A stretch of DNA of 64,000 bases. Source: Ischnura elegans. Lineage: Eukaryota > Arthropoda > Insecta > Odonata > Coenagrionidae. How positions within the stretch are numbered: the first letter of the stretch is position 1; each line of letters opens with the position of its first letter. Made by a program: the position numbers and the translations under genes. Under the pieces are notes generated by a model. It saw only the letters and a list, made by a program, of their open reading frames with translations, was not told the origin of the DNA and ran no database searches. Shown one piece after another: positions 54,620 through 64,000 of this stretch. The stretch covers positions 99,558,566-99,622,565 of the forward strand of contig NC_060251.1 in the NCBI RefSeq assembly GCF_921293095.1, given 5' to 3'.

Positions 54620-57605
54620 AAATTTCTATTTTATTTTGAATTTATATTTTATTTATTTTTATCAAAGGCACTTGATGCCTGTTAATCAAAGGAAAATTGA
54701 AACTCATTCATGCATTCAGTCTGAATTATCTTGAAAGACTGCATGACTTTTTTGATATTTATAAAATATTTGAATAGTTATTGTGCCCCGAAAGGAGAGA
54801 TTTCTGCGAAAAAATTAGCTGCATATATTTCCTATCATCAATATTGATGAAGAACATTACTTGCTCACAGGGTTTCCCTCGCTATTCATAGATAAGCTTT
54901 ATTTTTCTTGTTGATGAGAATTTCCCGCGCGAAGGTTTCATGTCCAGAGGAATCCTGACCACAAAGTAAATATAGTGTAGGGAGCGGCGCACAGTGGGCC
55001 GATATCGAAAAAAGCTGGCCAAAAACGATTTTTTTCTCCTTTAATTTTGGTAAAAACGATGATACTGTCCAGTGATGGAAAAATCATTGAACACATTGAT
55101 GAAAGCATTTTATTTCTTAGTCAATATATTTAGAGCAGTAGACGCCTGTCAAGTTAGCATAAAATTATCTCAAAAAAAGTTTTCCCGGATCTGAAGTATT
55201 TTGCTACAGTTGCATTTTGTTTTAAAATACCTGAATTTAAAGCAATAATAAAATGAAAAGTTTTAGAATCCGTTGTAGTGAAAATTTTTATTCTATTGAT
55301 ATTTTTTACCAAACAATTAAAATGTCCTATTTTTCACAAATTTTCAACGTAGTGTAGGCTCTATCTTCAAGTGGTCAGAAGTCATGCGACAAATTGGGCG
55401 GGTGCGGCATTCAACGTGGTTGTATAAATTGTAGCCTGTGGATTGGGTGGCCAAATATTCAATTCAATATGACAATGTTTTTCACATTGCCACGCCAAGA
55501 TTTTTACACTACATTATAAAACAAAGCGTCAAATTTAATTCTTAAAAAAAATCCGCTCGCACCGTTTAAGTACCCGTTGTTTAGAGCTGACTTAAAGTCG
55601 CTTTACAGAAAACATCAGCAAATAATCCGTGCACAGCAATTTACGTGAGATTACAATACCGTGTTCCAATAGAGGCGTTCATTGAAAAAATTAACGCTGA
55701 AGTTAGTGTACTTAGGGCGAAAATTAGTATGAGGCATGAAATGCGTGAAATTCAACAAAAATATTATATCAAGTCGAAAATCTTTGAAGCACACGCACAC
55801 ACCAGGTCATAAGAGTCAAAAATAATTAAGTTGAAAGTAATAGAGTTAAAGGTTATAAGTTTCCTATGCGAGGCTTATAAACATAAGTTAGTCATATTTA
55901 AAAACTGTTTTCAGCCTAAAAGTGTAACAAATGTTGATAAAATTATACTTTAGCAATAAATAATGAGGCCAAACATTTTACCGGGCCCAATATGTTTCTT
56001 TAGTAAGGCCGGTACAGCTTCATTGCACGCCTTCATATGTATCAGCCGTACTACCACCGAGTATAAGGTGGAGAAAAATTATGAAAAATTATATTATATT
56101 ATCGTGAAATTTTAACTTTTGATAGCTGATATCAGTAGGAATCCAAATTACTAATAATGTTTGGGTCGAAAACTCACCATTTTGAAACTACAGAAACTTC
56201 GTGGAAAATACTCAAATTGCCACATAAAATTCTCCCACCTTGCAAGTAAAAATTGTCACTTTGTTGGTGTGCGGGAAGGGGAGAGATTCACCGCAGGAAC
56301 CAAACCCCAGCCTCTCAACCGGAATAGCCCACAATCACACTCACACTTAGAACAAACAATCGAAACAAGATCCATTGCGAGGGCTAAAGGGACCTCAACT
56401 AACGCTTTTTGTTTCACAAAAAACCGGGAATCTTCACAGGGAAGGCCTGCTAAGGATAACTAGTGGTTTGTGGATACATATGCACTCAATTAGCAGTCTA
56501 ACACATACATTCACTTACGGGAGAAAATGGCTCCAAGGAGAGCGTGGTCATGGATCGTCAAAGGGACGAGGAACCAGACGTATACGTAATTCGGCTACAA
56601 GGTAGCCCTCTTCAGCGTGCTGAAGGAAAGAGAAAACCACTTCCAACAAAAGGGTGAAAGTCATTTTTACTTGCAAGGTGGACGAGCAGTGGGAGAATTT
56701 GATACGGCCATTTGAGTATCTTCCTTTTCTGCATCTTCGAGGCCGTAGAGATCAATCCCCCAAACCCCCCATTTTGCATGCAGAAACTTCGATTCGAAAA
56801 GTGCTTCGATTAGCCAAGAGTTTGCCGTGTTGTCAGATGATCAAAACAACTCGTTACTTCGAATGCTTTGCCTGCCGGAGATCGTGATATATCCAAGGCA
56901 ACCGGCAACAGAGCAAAGTCGCGGCCAATCGGAGCGTTTGGCTCAAAGTTTTTGCAGTTAAAAAACGGTAGGTTTACGAATGCAATTTGGCAAAGATTAA
57001 TAAAGAAAATTACACAAAAAAGAGAAAGAAATTGAAAAAAATAATAAAATATTAAAAAATAATTATATCAAAAAATTTAATTATAAAAAATAAACAAAAA
57101 ATATTTATATAATGTAATGACATCATTAATGATATATCAATGTAATGGCTACAAAAAAGTCTATATTTCTGTAATAAAATATTTTAGTTATAAGTTTCTA
57201 TTTCTTACGAACAACATAATACACCCACCACAGAGCACGTGCGCCATTTTTAATTGATCATTGTAAACTGGCTGGTTGGGGTGAGCCAAGGCTCACCGGT
57301 GCAGCTTTAAATCGCACCTTGGGAGCGAGCAGGAGGTGACTATAATATGAACATCATCAGAAATTTTGGTTCGCAATGGCATCAGCTGTCCAGGGTTAAA
57401 ATTTCGGGACATTATTTTTTTATCCACCCTTAATACTCTGTGGTACCACATTTTTTGTGGTCGTGAAGCTCACCAAAAGTCGAAAAACCTCTCTCGGTAC
57501 CTCCCGGAAACTGTAAATTTAAGTGTGTACACAAATGTACCCCAAAGTGGATTGGAGTTCGGGACTAGATTACGGTTAGAAAACCAGTTTGTTCGCGGGT
57601 CAACT
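54620..57605. other. No gene supported
   Basis: 3 kb with only short frames. Noted: GCGCACAGTGGGCCGATATC (about 54987-55006), which looks like a transposon end without a partner; a tRNA-like segment on the - strand near 56285-56330 (GGTTGAGAGGCTGGGG); an extremely A+T-rich stretch at 57000-57120; and a perfect 8-bp hairpin GGTGAGCCAAGGCTCACC at 57280-57297. The 100-codon + frame 56161-56463 has no domain that I know. Confidence 0.35.
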
Positions 57606-57608
57606 TAC

Positions 57609-57906
57609 TTTTGGATGTGGTGGATGGGTCCCTGTTGACGGTGAAGGTTGCCCCGGCGACGTCCCTTCCCGCCATGCAGCAGACAGGGGTTCCCTCGTAG
57701 AGGACGCACACGGCCCGCGAGCAGCTCGAACGCCTCCCCGGCCGCTCCTCTCGGTTCAGCCGCTCCCGTTCGTCTCCGCAGTGCGAAGCCGTCAGTCGCC
57801 GCCGCTCCCCGTTGCATCCACCGCTGACGGCACCGCCGTTGGCCCAGCACCCGCCGCCCGCCACCTCTGCCGCGTCGTCCCGCGGCCGGTCGATCAGTAG
57901 GGTCAC
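57609..57906 (-). CDS. Coding exon B of an unidentified protein
   Basis: On the - strand a pyrimidine-rich acceptor (TTTCTTGTTCCTTCTATTAAG, 57907-57927) opens a 298-nt exon that ends at a strong donor, CCAAAA|GTAAGT (GT at 57607-57608). It is about two thirds G+C in an A+T-rich setting and open throughout: 99 codons plus one base. The peptide starts VTLLIDRPRDDAAEVAGGGC and has Cys-rich pieces (SCSRAVCVLYEGTPVCCMAG). Phase matches exon A at 60996-61140, which ends on a complete codon. The joined stretch HHVHFRYHSGEF ... HQVTLLIDRP faintly recalls the core strands of a laminin-G-like fold, suggesting an extracellular protein; this is inference. The + strand frame here is a shadow. Confidence 0.55.
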
Positions 57907-57977
57907 CTTAATAGAAGGAACAAGAAATGATACATGCCATTGACGGGCAAAATTATAAAGCGGTGTCTTTCACGCTT

Positions 57978-58912
57978 TCCGAGTTTACCCCGAGTTGTTT
58001 CCTGAACTGAAGATACTGTCGTAAGTCGCCATGACTCTCTCTCCTCGTCGTCCAGGGATTGGTAGGGAACGCCGCACAGAAAAAAGGGAAGAACTCATGT
58101 CGGGAACAGTCAAAATTTATTCTTACTGCAGTAGCGTGCCAAAGTCGACTGCCTAAAGGAGCCGTCGCCTTCTCTATTCAGCATTTCCGCTATTCGATCT
58201 GGTACACGAGAGGAACCCATTCACAATCTTGCCTTAAGGCAAGGTTACATTAACACGTACGGGTTAATGTCTAAATGTATGAACGCGTGAATGAACACGA
58301 AAATGCACCGTGTAACCACCCAAATTGTGCGAATGCATGAACGGAAAATAGAACCTGTTCTAATTTGGTTCATGCATTCGTACATGTTCCGTTCCGGTCC
58401 ACAAAAATCATTCACGCAAACGTACATTAACTTGTACGTGTTAATGTACCGTGTAACCAGGCCTTTATGCGCTGTAGGGAGTTGGATGGTTGGATACGTG
58501 GGAACGAAAAGGAAGAAGTGCTCAGTTTGGATGGAAACGGAAATGAGGCAAGGAAGACGACAGCCGCCTCTTACACTGGCAAAATTACCGGTGAAACTGT
58601 CGCCGTGAAACTTAAAATAATGCGGTGACAACCCGAAAACCATGACCATCTATACTTTGACCCTGATATTTTCGGGTTTCCACTGCATCGTTTCCTAGCC
58701 TGAGGATGCTGGCGGGATTACCGGCGAATCTGTCGCCATTACACATAAAGCGGCGCGGTGAAAACCCGGAAAACACGGAATCAACTGCTTTTCGCCACGA
58801 GAGTTTCCGGGTTTTCACCGCATTGTTTCCTGACCTGAAGATTCCGGCAGGATTGCCGGTGAAACTATCGCCATCAAACATAAAAAAACGCGGAGGAAAC
58901 CAGGAAAATATC
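57978..58912. repeat. Degenerate array, about 134-bp unit with internal hairpins
   Basis: A form of ACCGGTGAAACTGTCGCC occurs at about 58588, 58720 and 58855 (132 and 135 bp apart). Each of the last two is preceded by TTTCC..GGGTTTTCACCGCA and GTTTCCTGACCTGAAGAT. A fourth, more diverged copy (TTTCCGAGTTTACCCCGAGT, TTTCCTGAACTGAAGATACT) is at 57979-58020. Within units, GCGGTGAAAACCCGGAAA faces TTTCCGGGTTTTCACCGC (58754-58821). The frames on both strands here are repeat-derived. A Harbinger MITE lies inside the array. Confidence 0.6.
58237..58464. mobile_element. PIF/Harbinger-type MITE (228 bp) with TTA duplication
   Basis: The ends are AGGCAAGGTTACA (58237) and, inverted at the right, AGGCCTGGTTACACGG. 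The inverted arms extend inward about 55 bp with TTAACACGTAC, GTTAATGT and GCGTGAATGA. Flanking TTA at 58234-58236 and 58465-58467 fits the TWA duplication of PIF/Harbinger. The interior arms GAATGCATGAACGGA and GGTTCATGCATTCG are also inverted, so the element can fold almost end to end. The long overlapping frames (58245-58649 and 58291-58608) are products of this palindrome. Confidence 0.75.
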
Positions 58913-58959
58913 TCAGTACCTAATATTCGCAGCAAAATTCTTCCCAAGAATTTTTAAGC

Positions 58960-60685
58960 GGGGGTCAAAGGGGAGAAAATAAAATTAGCAGGGATGATAT
59001 GACTTATTGAAAAATAAAAATGGTGAATGCTATAAATTTCGTGACATTTTTAATACTAAGTTCTAATAATGGCTAATAGATCATACAAGAGGATATGATG
59101 AATGAAACTATATGGAGAAAAGTTGATGTAAAAATTTGAATTTGTTATAAATTTATCAAATTGCTCAAATTTCATGTGGCGTAACGTTGTCAAAAACTTC
59201 CCAGATTTAAACGTTAGTCCTGAAACAAGGAACTCTACCGCTTCATCTGCCGCTGAGCAATTGAGGGATAAACTTCACAAAGACAAGAGCATAATGGACG
59301 AGACAACAATTATATCCTACGTGCATAAAAAATTCATTTAACCAGTCTAAGAAGCTTAGGTATTTCAAATTCTATAGGGTTTTCAATTCGAAATAAGTAT
59401 TTCTCTAATAATATGCAACAACTACAATTCCCCAGAACGAACCTTTAAGATACAAGATAACAAGTTTAACGGCTTGTGGCAGCACCAAAAGACTTTGTTG
59501 AACATCTCTGTCAGAGCACGAGCGATGTTACTCCGACGAAAGCCAATTCAAGAAAGCGAACCGGCACGCACCTTGGCTAATTTGCAGGTGATTGGAGTGG
59601 AAATTTACACTAGGATGGGAGGTGGTTTAGGGGAAGAGGTGTCTGGCTTCGCACTCCCGGCGGAAGGATGAAGTAACATGCGGCCCCAGACACCGGTCAG
59701 CCCAAACAGTCCAATTTTACTTGCAGCCCCCGGGTTGACAGGAAACTCCAGAAGAGTACTCATAGCCCAAGCATGGTTGGGACAAACCAACCTTGTCCGG
59801 GATTTCCAAAGCCCAAGTATTCCTCCGCAGGACTGCTTTTTAAGTGTTGATCTCTTGGTTTGGCAGGGAACCGAAGGCGGAGAACGAGGCATTAGGAATC
59901 CAATACATTAAGAAACCGAGGCATTAGGGACCCGAAACATTAGAGGCATGAGCATTAGCGTCTCCAATCTTTTGAGTCGAAGGCCTTTACGCGACATTCC
60001 TTAGTGCGAAAATTCGTAGCGAGAAAGACCCTTGGCGTGACAGTACCACGGTAAGTCCGAAGTGGGTATGGAGGAAAATTTATGGGTGGCTATTTATGAA
60101 ATTCAGAGAAGGGGGTGGTACCTAAAAAAGCCAAAATATGACACATGACGCAAAAACGCATTCGCTTCAATTCGGCAGCATAGCCTTAACAAGACCTTAT
60201 AAACCGTTGCATGTATTACACAAAGACTAGAGTATTCGTTCTGTAATCAAATGGTAACGATTTGCCAAAATTGGTCGGCATCGGCGACCCAGGGGGCAAT
60301 CACTTGGTTTTCTTTTGGTGGAATGACCCATGCACTCAATAAATATGTTAAACGAGTAAGAGTGAGAGCCTCTGGAGACTCTGAGGATGAGCACAAGGCT
60401 TAGATTGCTTGAGTAATTGAGAATATATCTTGGATACCTTTCAGAGCGACACGATGAGACACGATGTCTCAGATCATATGAATAAAATAAGAGAGATAGA
60501 TTGTAGAACAGACAGATTCAGAATGTCTTTTTTTCCACGATCAATAAGAGATTATTACGGCAGAGATAGAACTCATAAATAGATTGCATGACTCGTTGTG
60601 TAGCCTACTAACCTATGTAAAACTTAATGCATGTTTCTTAATTTTATTATTATTTCTAACAGCATATGGTAGTGTAATTTTTTAG
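58960..60685. other. No gene supported
   Basis: Between exons A and B (- strand), so probably intronic if those exons are joined. At 59470-59900 the composition is more balanced, with overlapping 77-95 codon frames and no motif. A short GAGGCATTAGG repeat occurs at 59886-59950. Confidence 0.35.
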
Positions 60686-60689
60686 TATA

Positions 60690-60816
60690 CGTGACGCTTT
60701 TTGGACCGTGTGGTGTGCATGTGGGAGTCCCATTCATGCTGCATGCTGGTGATTGATCACCCCCTGCCAAACACCCTAGAGGGGGCTCGCAGGGTATTAT
60801 GTAGATGTAGATGATG
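60690..60816 (+). mobile_element. Retroposon 3' end with GTAGAT repeat tail
   Basis: CCCCCTGCCAAACACCCTAG, then GGGGGCTCGCAGGGTATTAT and GTAGATGTAGATGATG, has the form of a LINE or SINE 3' end with a short tandem-repeat tail, as in RTE-type elements. Only about 125 bp is recognisable. The - frame over it is a shadow. It lies in the presumed intron between exons A and B. Confidence 0.5.
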
Positions 60817-60995
60817 AACAGCATATTAGAACACAACTACATTTCCTGGTTCTAGAGAAACGATCAATGAAGAGAGATACTTTGCGGAACTGATGGGTAT
60901 GGGAATTCGTTTTTCCCCAGAACAATTAGGGACTTGAATAAATCCATGTGTTTTACATATGTGTAGGTATTAATGGTAATGATCACAGTCTCTAC

Positions 60996-61140
60996 CTGGT
61001 GGGTGTCAGGCTCACTCAGGAACTCTCCCGAGTGGTACCGGAAGTGCACGTGGTGCAGGCGGCTGGCGCGGGAGGACGGCGAACCAGGACGGTGCTTCCG
61101 GTACCGGCGATGCTTCCCGCGGAGGATTTCCGCCACCATC
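60996..61140 (-). CDS. Coding exon A of an unidentified protein
   Basis: The - strand acceptor CTATTCCCCCACCTTCCG...CAATGGCAG is followed by 145 nt (one base plus 48 codons) ending at CACCAG|GTAGAG. Strongly G+C-rich in A+T-rich surroundings, with most third positions G or C. The peptide is very basic at first (RGKHRRYRKHRPG), then ASRLHHVHFRYHSGEFLSEP and DTHQ. The basic run could be a proprotein-convertase or heparin-binding segment. It ends exactly on a codon, so it joins in frame with exon B (57906-57609) across a 3.1-kb intron. Two other frames across it are open by chance but contain a stop or proline-rich low-complexity text. The preceding exon must lie beyond 61.2 kb and was not identified. 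Confidence 0.55.
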
Positions 61141-61149
61141 CTGCCATTG

Positions 61150-62340
61150 TACATTCGGAAGGTGGGGGAATAGAAAAAAATTCGTAAAATTAGTGGAAGC
61201 CGATATAATATCAATAATATCAAGGGAGCTAAATAGGGAAGGTTCCAATACATGCCGTTGTACCTTGATTTTTGTTTCTACTCTGGGTGCATTTTCATTG
61301 GTTTACAGTAATGGCCGCAGCGCGGCGTTGATTTGTTCTCAAAGTTAACTATACATTTTATTAATTATAAAATATATTTCTTCAGGTGGAGGACTATAAA
61401 TACAATGATTCAGTTCGCCAAAATTTTGAACACTTACTTTGGACCTTATTATCTAAAGAACCACATCAGTTGGTAAAGGGGACATGTATAGTTGCTAAGG
61501 GTCTACCTATTGTATAAATAAACTCTTTTGATTAGAAATTATAAAAAAATGAAGGATGAGTTACGAAAAATGCCATATGAGGTTCGAATTTGCTAATTTT
61601 CTGATATAGATCGATGTAAGTCACAGGCGGGATCATAACTAAGGGGGGGGGGGGGGGAGGGGTTAAAAGGGCTATAGTCGCCTCAGAAAATTTTTCCCTT
61701 GTAGCATGCGACACATCTGCTGAGATACCACTTGCCCATGGCCACTTATTCTCTGACACTCAATTTTTTGAATTAGCTACATTCAGAATGTCTGCCAATT
61801 ACCAACGATGAATTTCTTTTTCAGTCTTTCAAGAAACAACGAATAGCTTGTTTAGTGAAATGTAACTATAGGCAACCCAAATACCATCCAAGCACCCCAT
61901 CACGGGGAATTTCAGGGGCTACGTGCCGGGTCACAGGCGAAGGAAGGTCTACCTATTATCCTAAAGTTGGATAATTTTCAACGATTTTCAGGTCCTTTCA
62001 GGAGTTTCAGCACAAGTTTCAACACTACCCTCTCATATATCAGACTGAAATTATATATTATTCGTCGTGATTTCTCAGTCTACGAAAATAAACTAGAAAA
62101 GATTACTCGAATTAGGTCATTTTGTAATACAAAAACAGAGGAAATGATGGAGCTCTTTGGTTGGTCGCTTCCTTTCCAAAAAAGAAGAAAATTGGCGAGA
62201 TGATGACCTATTCGAATATTCTCACATATGTTGCAAAACAATCAAAACCATAACGATCGCAGAAGTTGGCAATTATATCCGGACTTAAAATTTGCTGCAA
62301 GAATTGAAATGGTTAAATCATTAACAATCCATCCATTAAT
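61150..62340. other. No gene supported
   Basis: A poly-G run at 61643-61657 next to CAGGCGGGATCATAACTAAG resembles another broken hAT-MITE end. The 78-codon + frame at 61967-62203 is unassigned. No exon in phase with exon A was recognised. Confidence 0.35.
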
Positions 62341-62344
62341 ATGA

Positions 62345-62625
62345 AACAGCTGAGGTCATTTGCGCCACGTGGGATGGGTAGGTAAGGAAGGGTGGAGAGA
62401 AACCCGGCGTCGGCATTAGACTGCTCAAAACGAAAGGCTCCAAGGGGACCACGGCTTAATGTCCCATACGGCGGACGGAATGCTGTACTTGAAGTACCCT
62501 TACACGAACCACCCAAGCAGGGATCGGGAAATGTCTGAAAAATATCCAGCACCGTCCGGATTTGAACCCCGACCCAAAGGGTGGGAAGCCAGCACTTCAC
62601 CACTATCATCAAATACTCCACCCCG
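62345..62625 (-). mobile_element. tRNA-derived SINE, family S1, most complete copy
   Basis: On the - strand: an A-box-like TAGTGGTGAAGTGCTGGC, a B-box GGGTTCAAATCCGG, then the body TTCCCGATCCCTGCTTGGGT, GGGACATTAAGCCGTGGTCC, CCTTGGAGCCTTTCGTTTTG and the 3' part CGGGTTTCTCTCCACCCTTC ... GCGCAAATGACCTCAGCTG. Shared segments with 2990-3222 and 40812-40905 define the family. Frames on both strands here are SINE-derived. Confidence 0.72.
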
Positions 62626-62759
62626 ATTCCCGATTTCAGCACATCTTTCATTAGTGAAGATGTCAACCAATTCATTAGTAAGACCAGCAAAGGGTCAAAA
62701 CAGCCACCTGTGGAACACTACGGATGACTTTGACCTTCACAGTCTGATCTGAAGGGATC

Positions 62760-63540
62760 CTTGACCTTTACTCGCCATATTTTAACCATTACAAGAACTC
62801 GCTCCTTCTCATATGCATCGAACGTGCTTTTGAATTAGTTGAATATCTTGTGCTCGGCGTTAATTGTGGCATAATTTGCATGTAGCCACCTTGAGTGTTT
62901 TTTTATTTGAATTCACATCTCCGAAAACAAAACTTTGCCGATTGCCGAGGCGATTGAAAAGTCAGATCCTGAAATCTTTATTTTCTTCAACATCAATTTG
63001 CATTCGGGGAAAGGACACATAATCTTCGATGGATACGAAAGAGCTGATGAAGGGACTGTTACGTAAAAATTTTAAGAAAAAGGTAGTGAAGAGTCTCAGG
63101 CCCGCAGCTAAGAATTAAAGCTAGAAAAAGAAGCAGCTAAAAATTAAAGGTTTTAGAAGCAACTAATACTGGTGCCTGGGGGGTATGGAATACTGGGGCA
63201 AAACGATCGTCTTCGTCATATCGTCAGGAGCAAAAAAAAAACTTTTCACGTTTACGCGGCAGTATTCGAAATATTTCACGTAAACGTTTAGCTTCAACGG
63301 TCGAAAGAGTGGAGATGAACACGCGAAAAACTATGAGAACGGCGAAAAGGTCGTATTCTTCACCTCGTCACGGGCAAAATATTTGATTGGTGGAGTTCAT
63401 TAATTTTTTTACATAGAGAAAGAAATCTTCGCATTGCAGATAGATTAAAAAAATTAAATTATACCCATTATTTGATATTTTAAACGGCCGAAGTATAGAT
63501 TCCAATTTCCGAGGTGTAGAAAATTACATGAAAATCGAAG
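62760..63540. other. No gene supported; small hairpin and MITE remnant
   Basis: ACTAATACTGGTGCCTGGGG followed by GGTATGGAATACTGG (63160-63200) echoes the interior of the hAT MITE at 51480-51510. At 63249-63287, ACGTTTACGCG and CACGTAAACGT form a small inverted repeat. No coding frame. Confidence 0.4.
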
Positions 63541-63543
63541 TTA

Positions 63544-63806
63544 CATATCGATGGCTAAGTTCTAACGACACTTATCAAAAATTCGGCAGGTTTGAGACGG
63601 GTATCTTTAACAAAGTGTAATAGCGTTAAAAAATAAAACAAAAGCAACAAACAACTGTTTGCTTGGAAATTAATGCTTCTTTTTTAGTTTATTCACTTTT
63701 GGTTTTTAATTTCAGGCGATAAGTAAAGAAAATTAAACGGTTTTTTGCTCACCTGAAAAGCTGCTATTTTTGAGATAGGTGCTGTTAGAACTTAGCCATC
63801 GATATG
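63544..63806. mobile_element. Foldback MITE with CATATCGATGGCTAAGTTCT ends
   Basis: CATATCGATGGCTAAGTTCTAAC at 63544 is repeated in inverse orientation ending at 63806, with only slight changes further in (CGACAC against AGCACC). The next 25 bp inward also pair loosely. TA precedes the left end, while the right end reads CTA. No coding. The superfamily is unclear; Tc1/mariner-type is possible. Confidence 0.6.
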
Positions 63807-64000
63807 CTATGTGGAAAAAATATTTCCTCTAGGGAATTGTTGATAGTGTTCCACTTACTTAAAATAAACCTCAAAAACGAAAAACGCCATTTTTGTAGTG
63901 TGCATTGCCGCGAGGCCTATGGAGCTTCGGAAAAATTTCATACAAATGCTTAAAGTTCAGGGTTTTACCTTTTTTTTGCGTCGATAGTAGGTGAAATTGC

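Noticed and set aside
54987..55006. Transposon end GCGCACAGTGGGCCGATATC
   Set aside because: No inverse partner or target duplication found, so not listed as an element.
58245..58649. 134-codon and 105-codon frames on opposite strands (58245-58649, 58291-58608)
   Set aside because: They overlap almost completely and are generated by the palindromic Harbinger-type MITE and the tandem array; no codon bias or domain.
1..64000. CRISPR array, rRNA, prokaryotic operon or origin
   Set aside because: No regularly spaced direct repeats of CRISPR form, no rRNA-like sequence, and the gene density and repeat content are those of an animal nuclear genome.

Overview
The window looks like A+T-rich nuclear DNA from an animal, most likely an arthropod and plausibly an insect. 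There is no bacterial-style gene packing, the longest open frames are about 140 codons, introns appear to be kilobases long, and the repeats are typical arthropod families: Penelope-like elements, CR1/Jockey-type and RTE-like LINEs, a Tigger/pogo fragment, tRNA-derived SINEs, and hAT and PIF/Harbinger MITEs. The species cannot be named from the sequence. Everything here comes from reading the sequence and the six-frame translations; no database search was run.

Layout. 0-3.3 kb holds foldback and MITE-like repeats, a degenerate tandem array, one 452-bp element with an exact 8-bp target-site duplication, and a SINE. 4.3-9.5 kb holds exon-like segments on the + strand: a possible first coding exon ending at 5269, a TATA/CRE promoter-like segment at 8.12-8.24 kb with a good splice donor, and a 104-nt internal exon at 9393-9496. 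9.9-16.2 kb is mostly decayed retroelements on the - strand: an RTE-like LINE, a Penelope-like element, a Tigger N-terminus, and a LINE with endonuclease and reverse transcriptase remnants. 18.5-20.4 kb is a run of purine-rich, exon-like modules, each behind a branch-point and polypyrimidine 3' splice signal; two of them are a 354-bp tandem duplication. A similar module lies at 25.2 kb.

21.8-27.8 kb contains two copies of one repeat family. One copy is split by a 2.5-kb element with TA target duplication; the other is broken by a pogo-like terminus. 29.4-36 kb has a second Penelope fragment, a CR1/Jockey-like reverse transcriptase with its FYADD box, hAT MITEs and a second RTE-like LINE fragment. 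39.9-43.6 kb has palindromic tRNA-SINE structures and more hAT MITEs. 46.5-51.8 kb has a possible terminal exon, a foldback MITE, a LINE 3' end, a 463-bp TA-flanked element rich in CAAGCTTGA, and another hAT MITE.

The best protein-coding signal is a pair of G+C-rich - strand exons, 60996-61140 and 57609-57906. They join in phase into a basic, cysteine-containing polypeptide, and a PIF/Harbinger MITE and a degenerate tandem array sit in the intron between them. The rest, including several stretches of 1-3 kb, shows no gene I can support and probably represents introns, intergenic DNA and old repeats.
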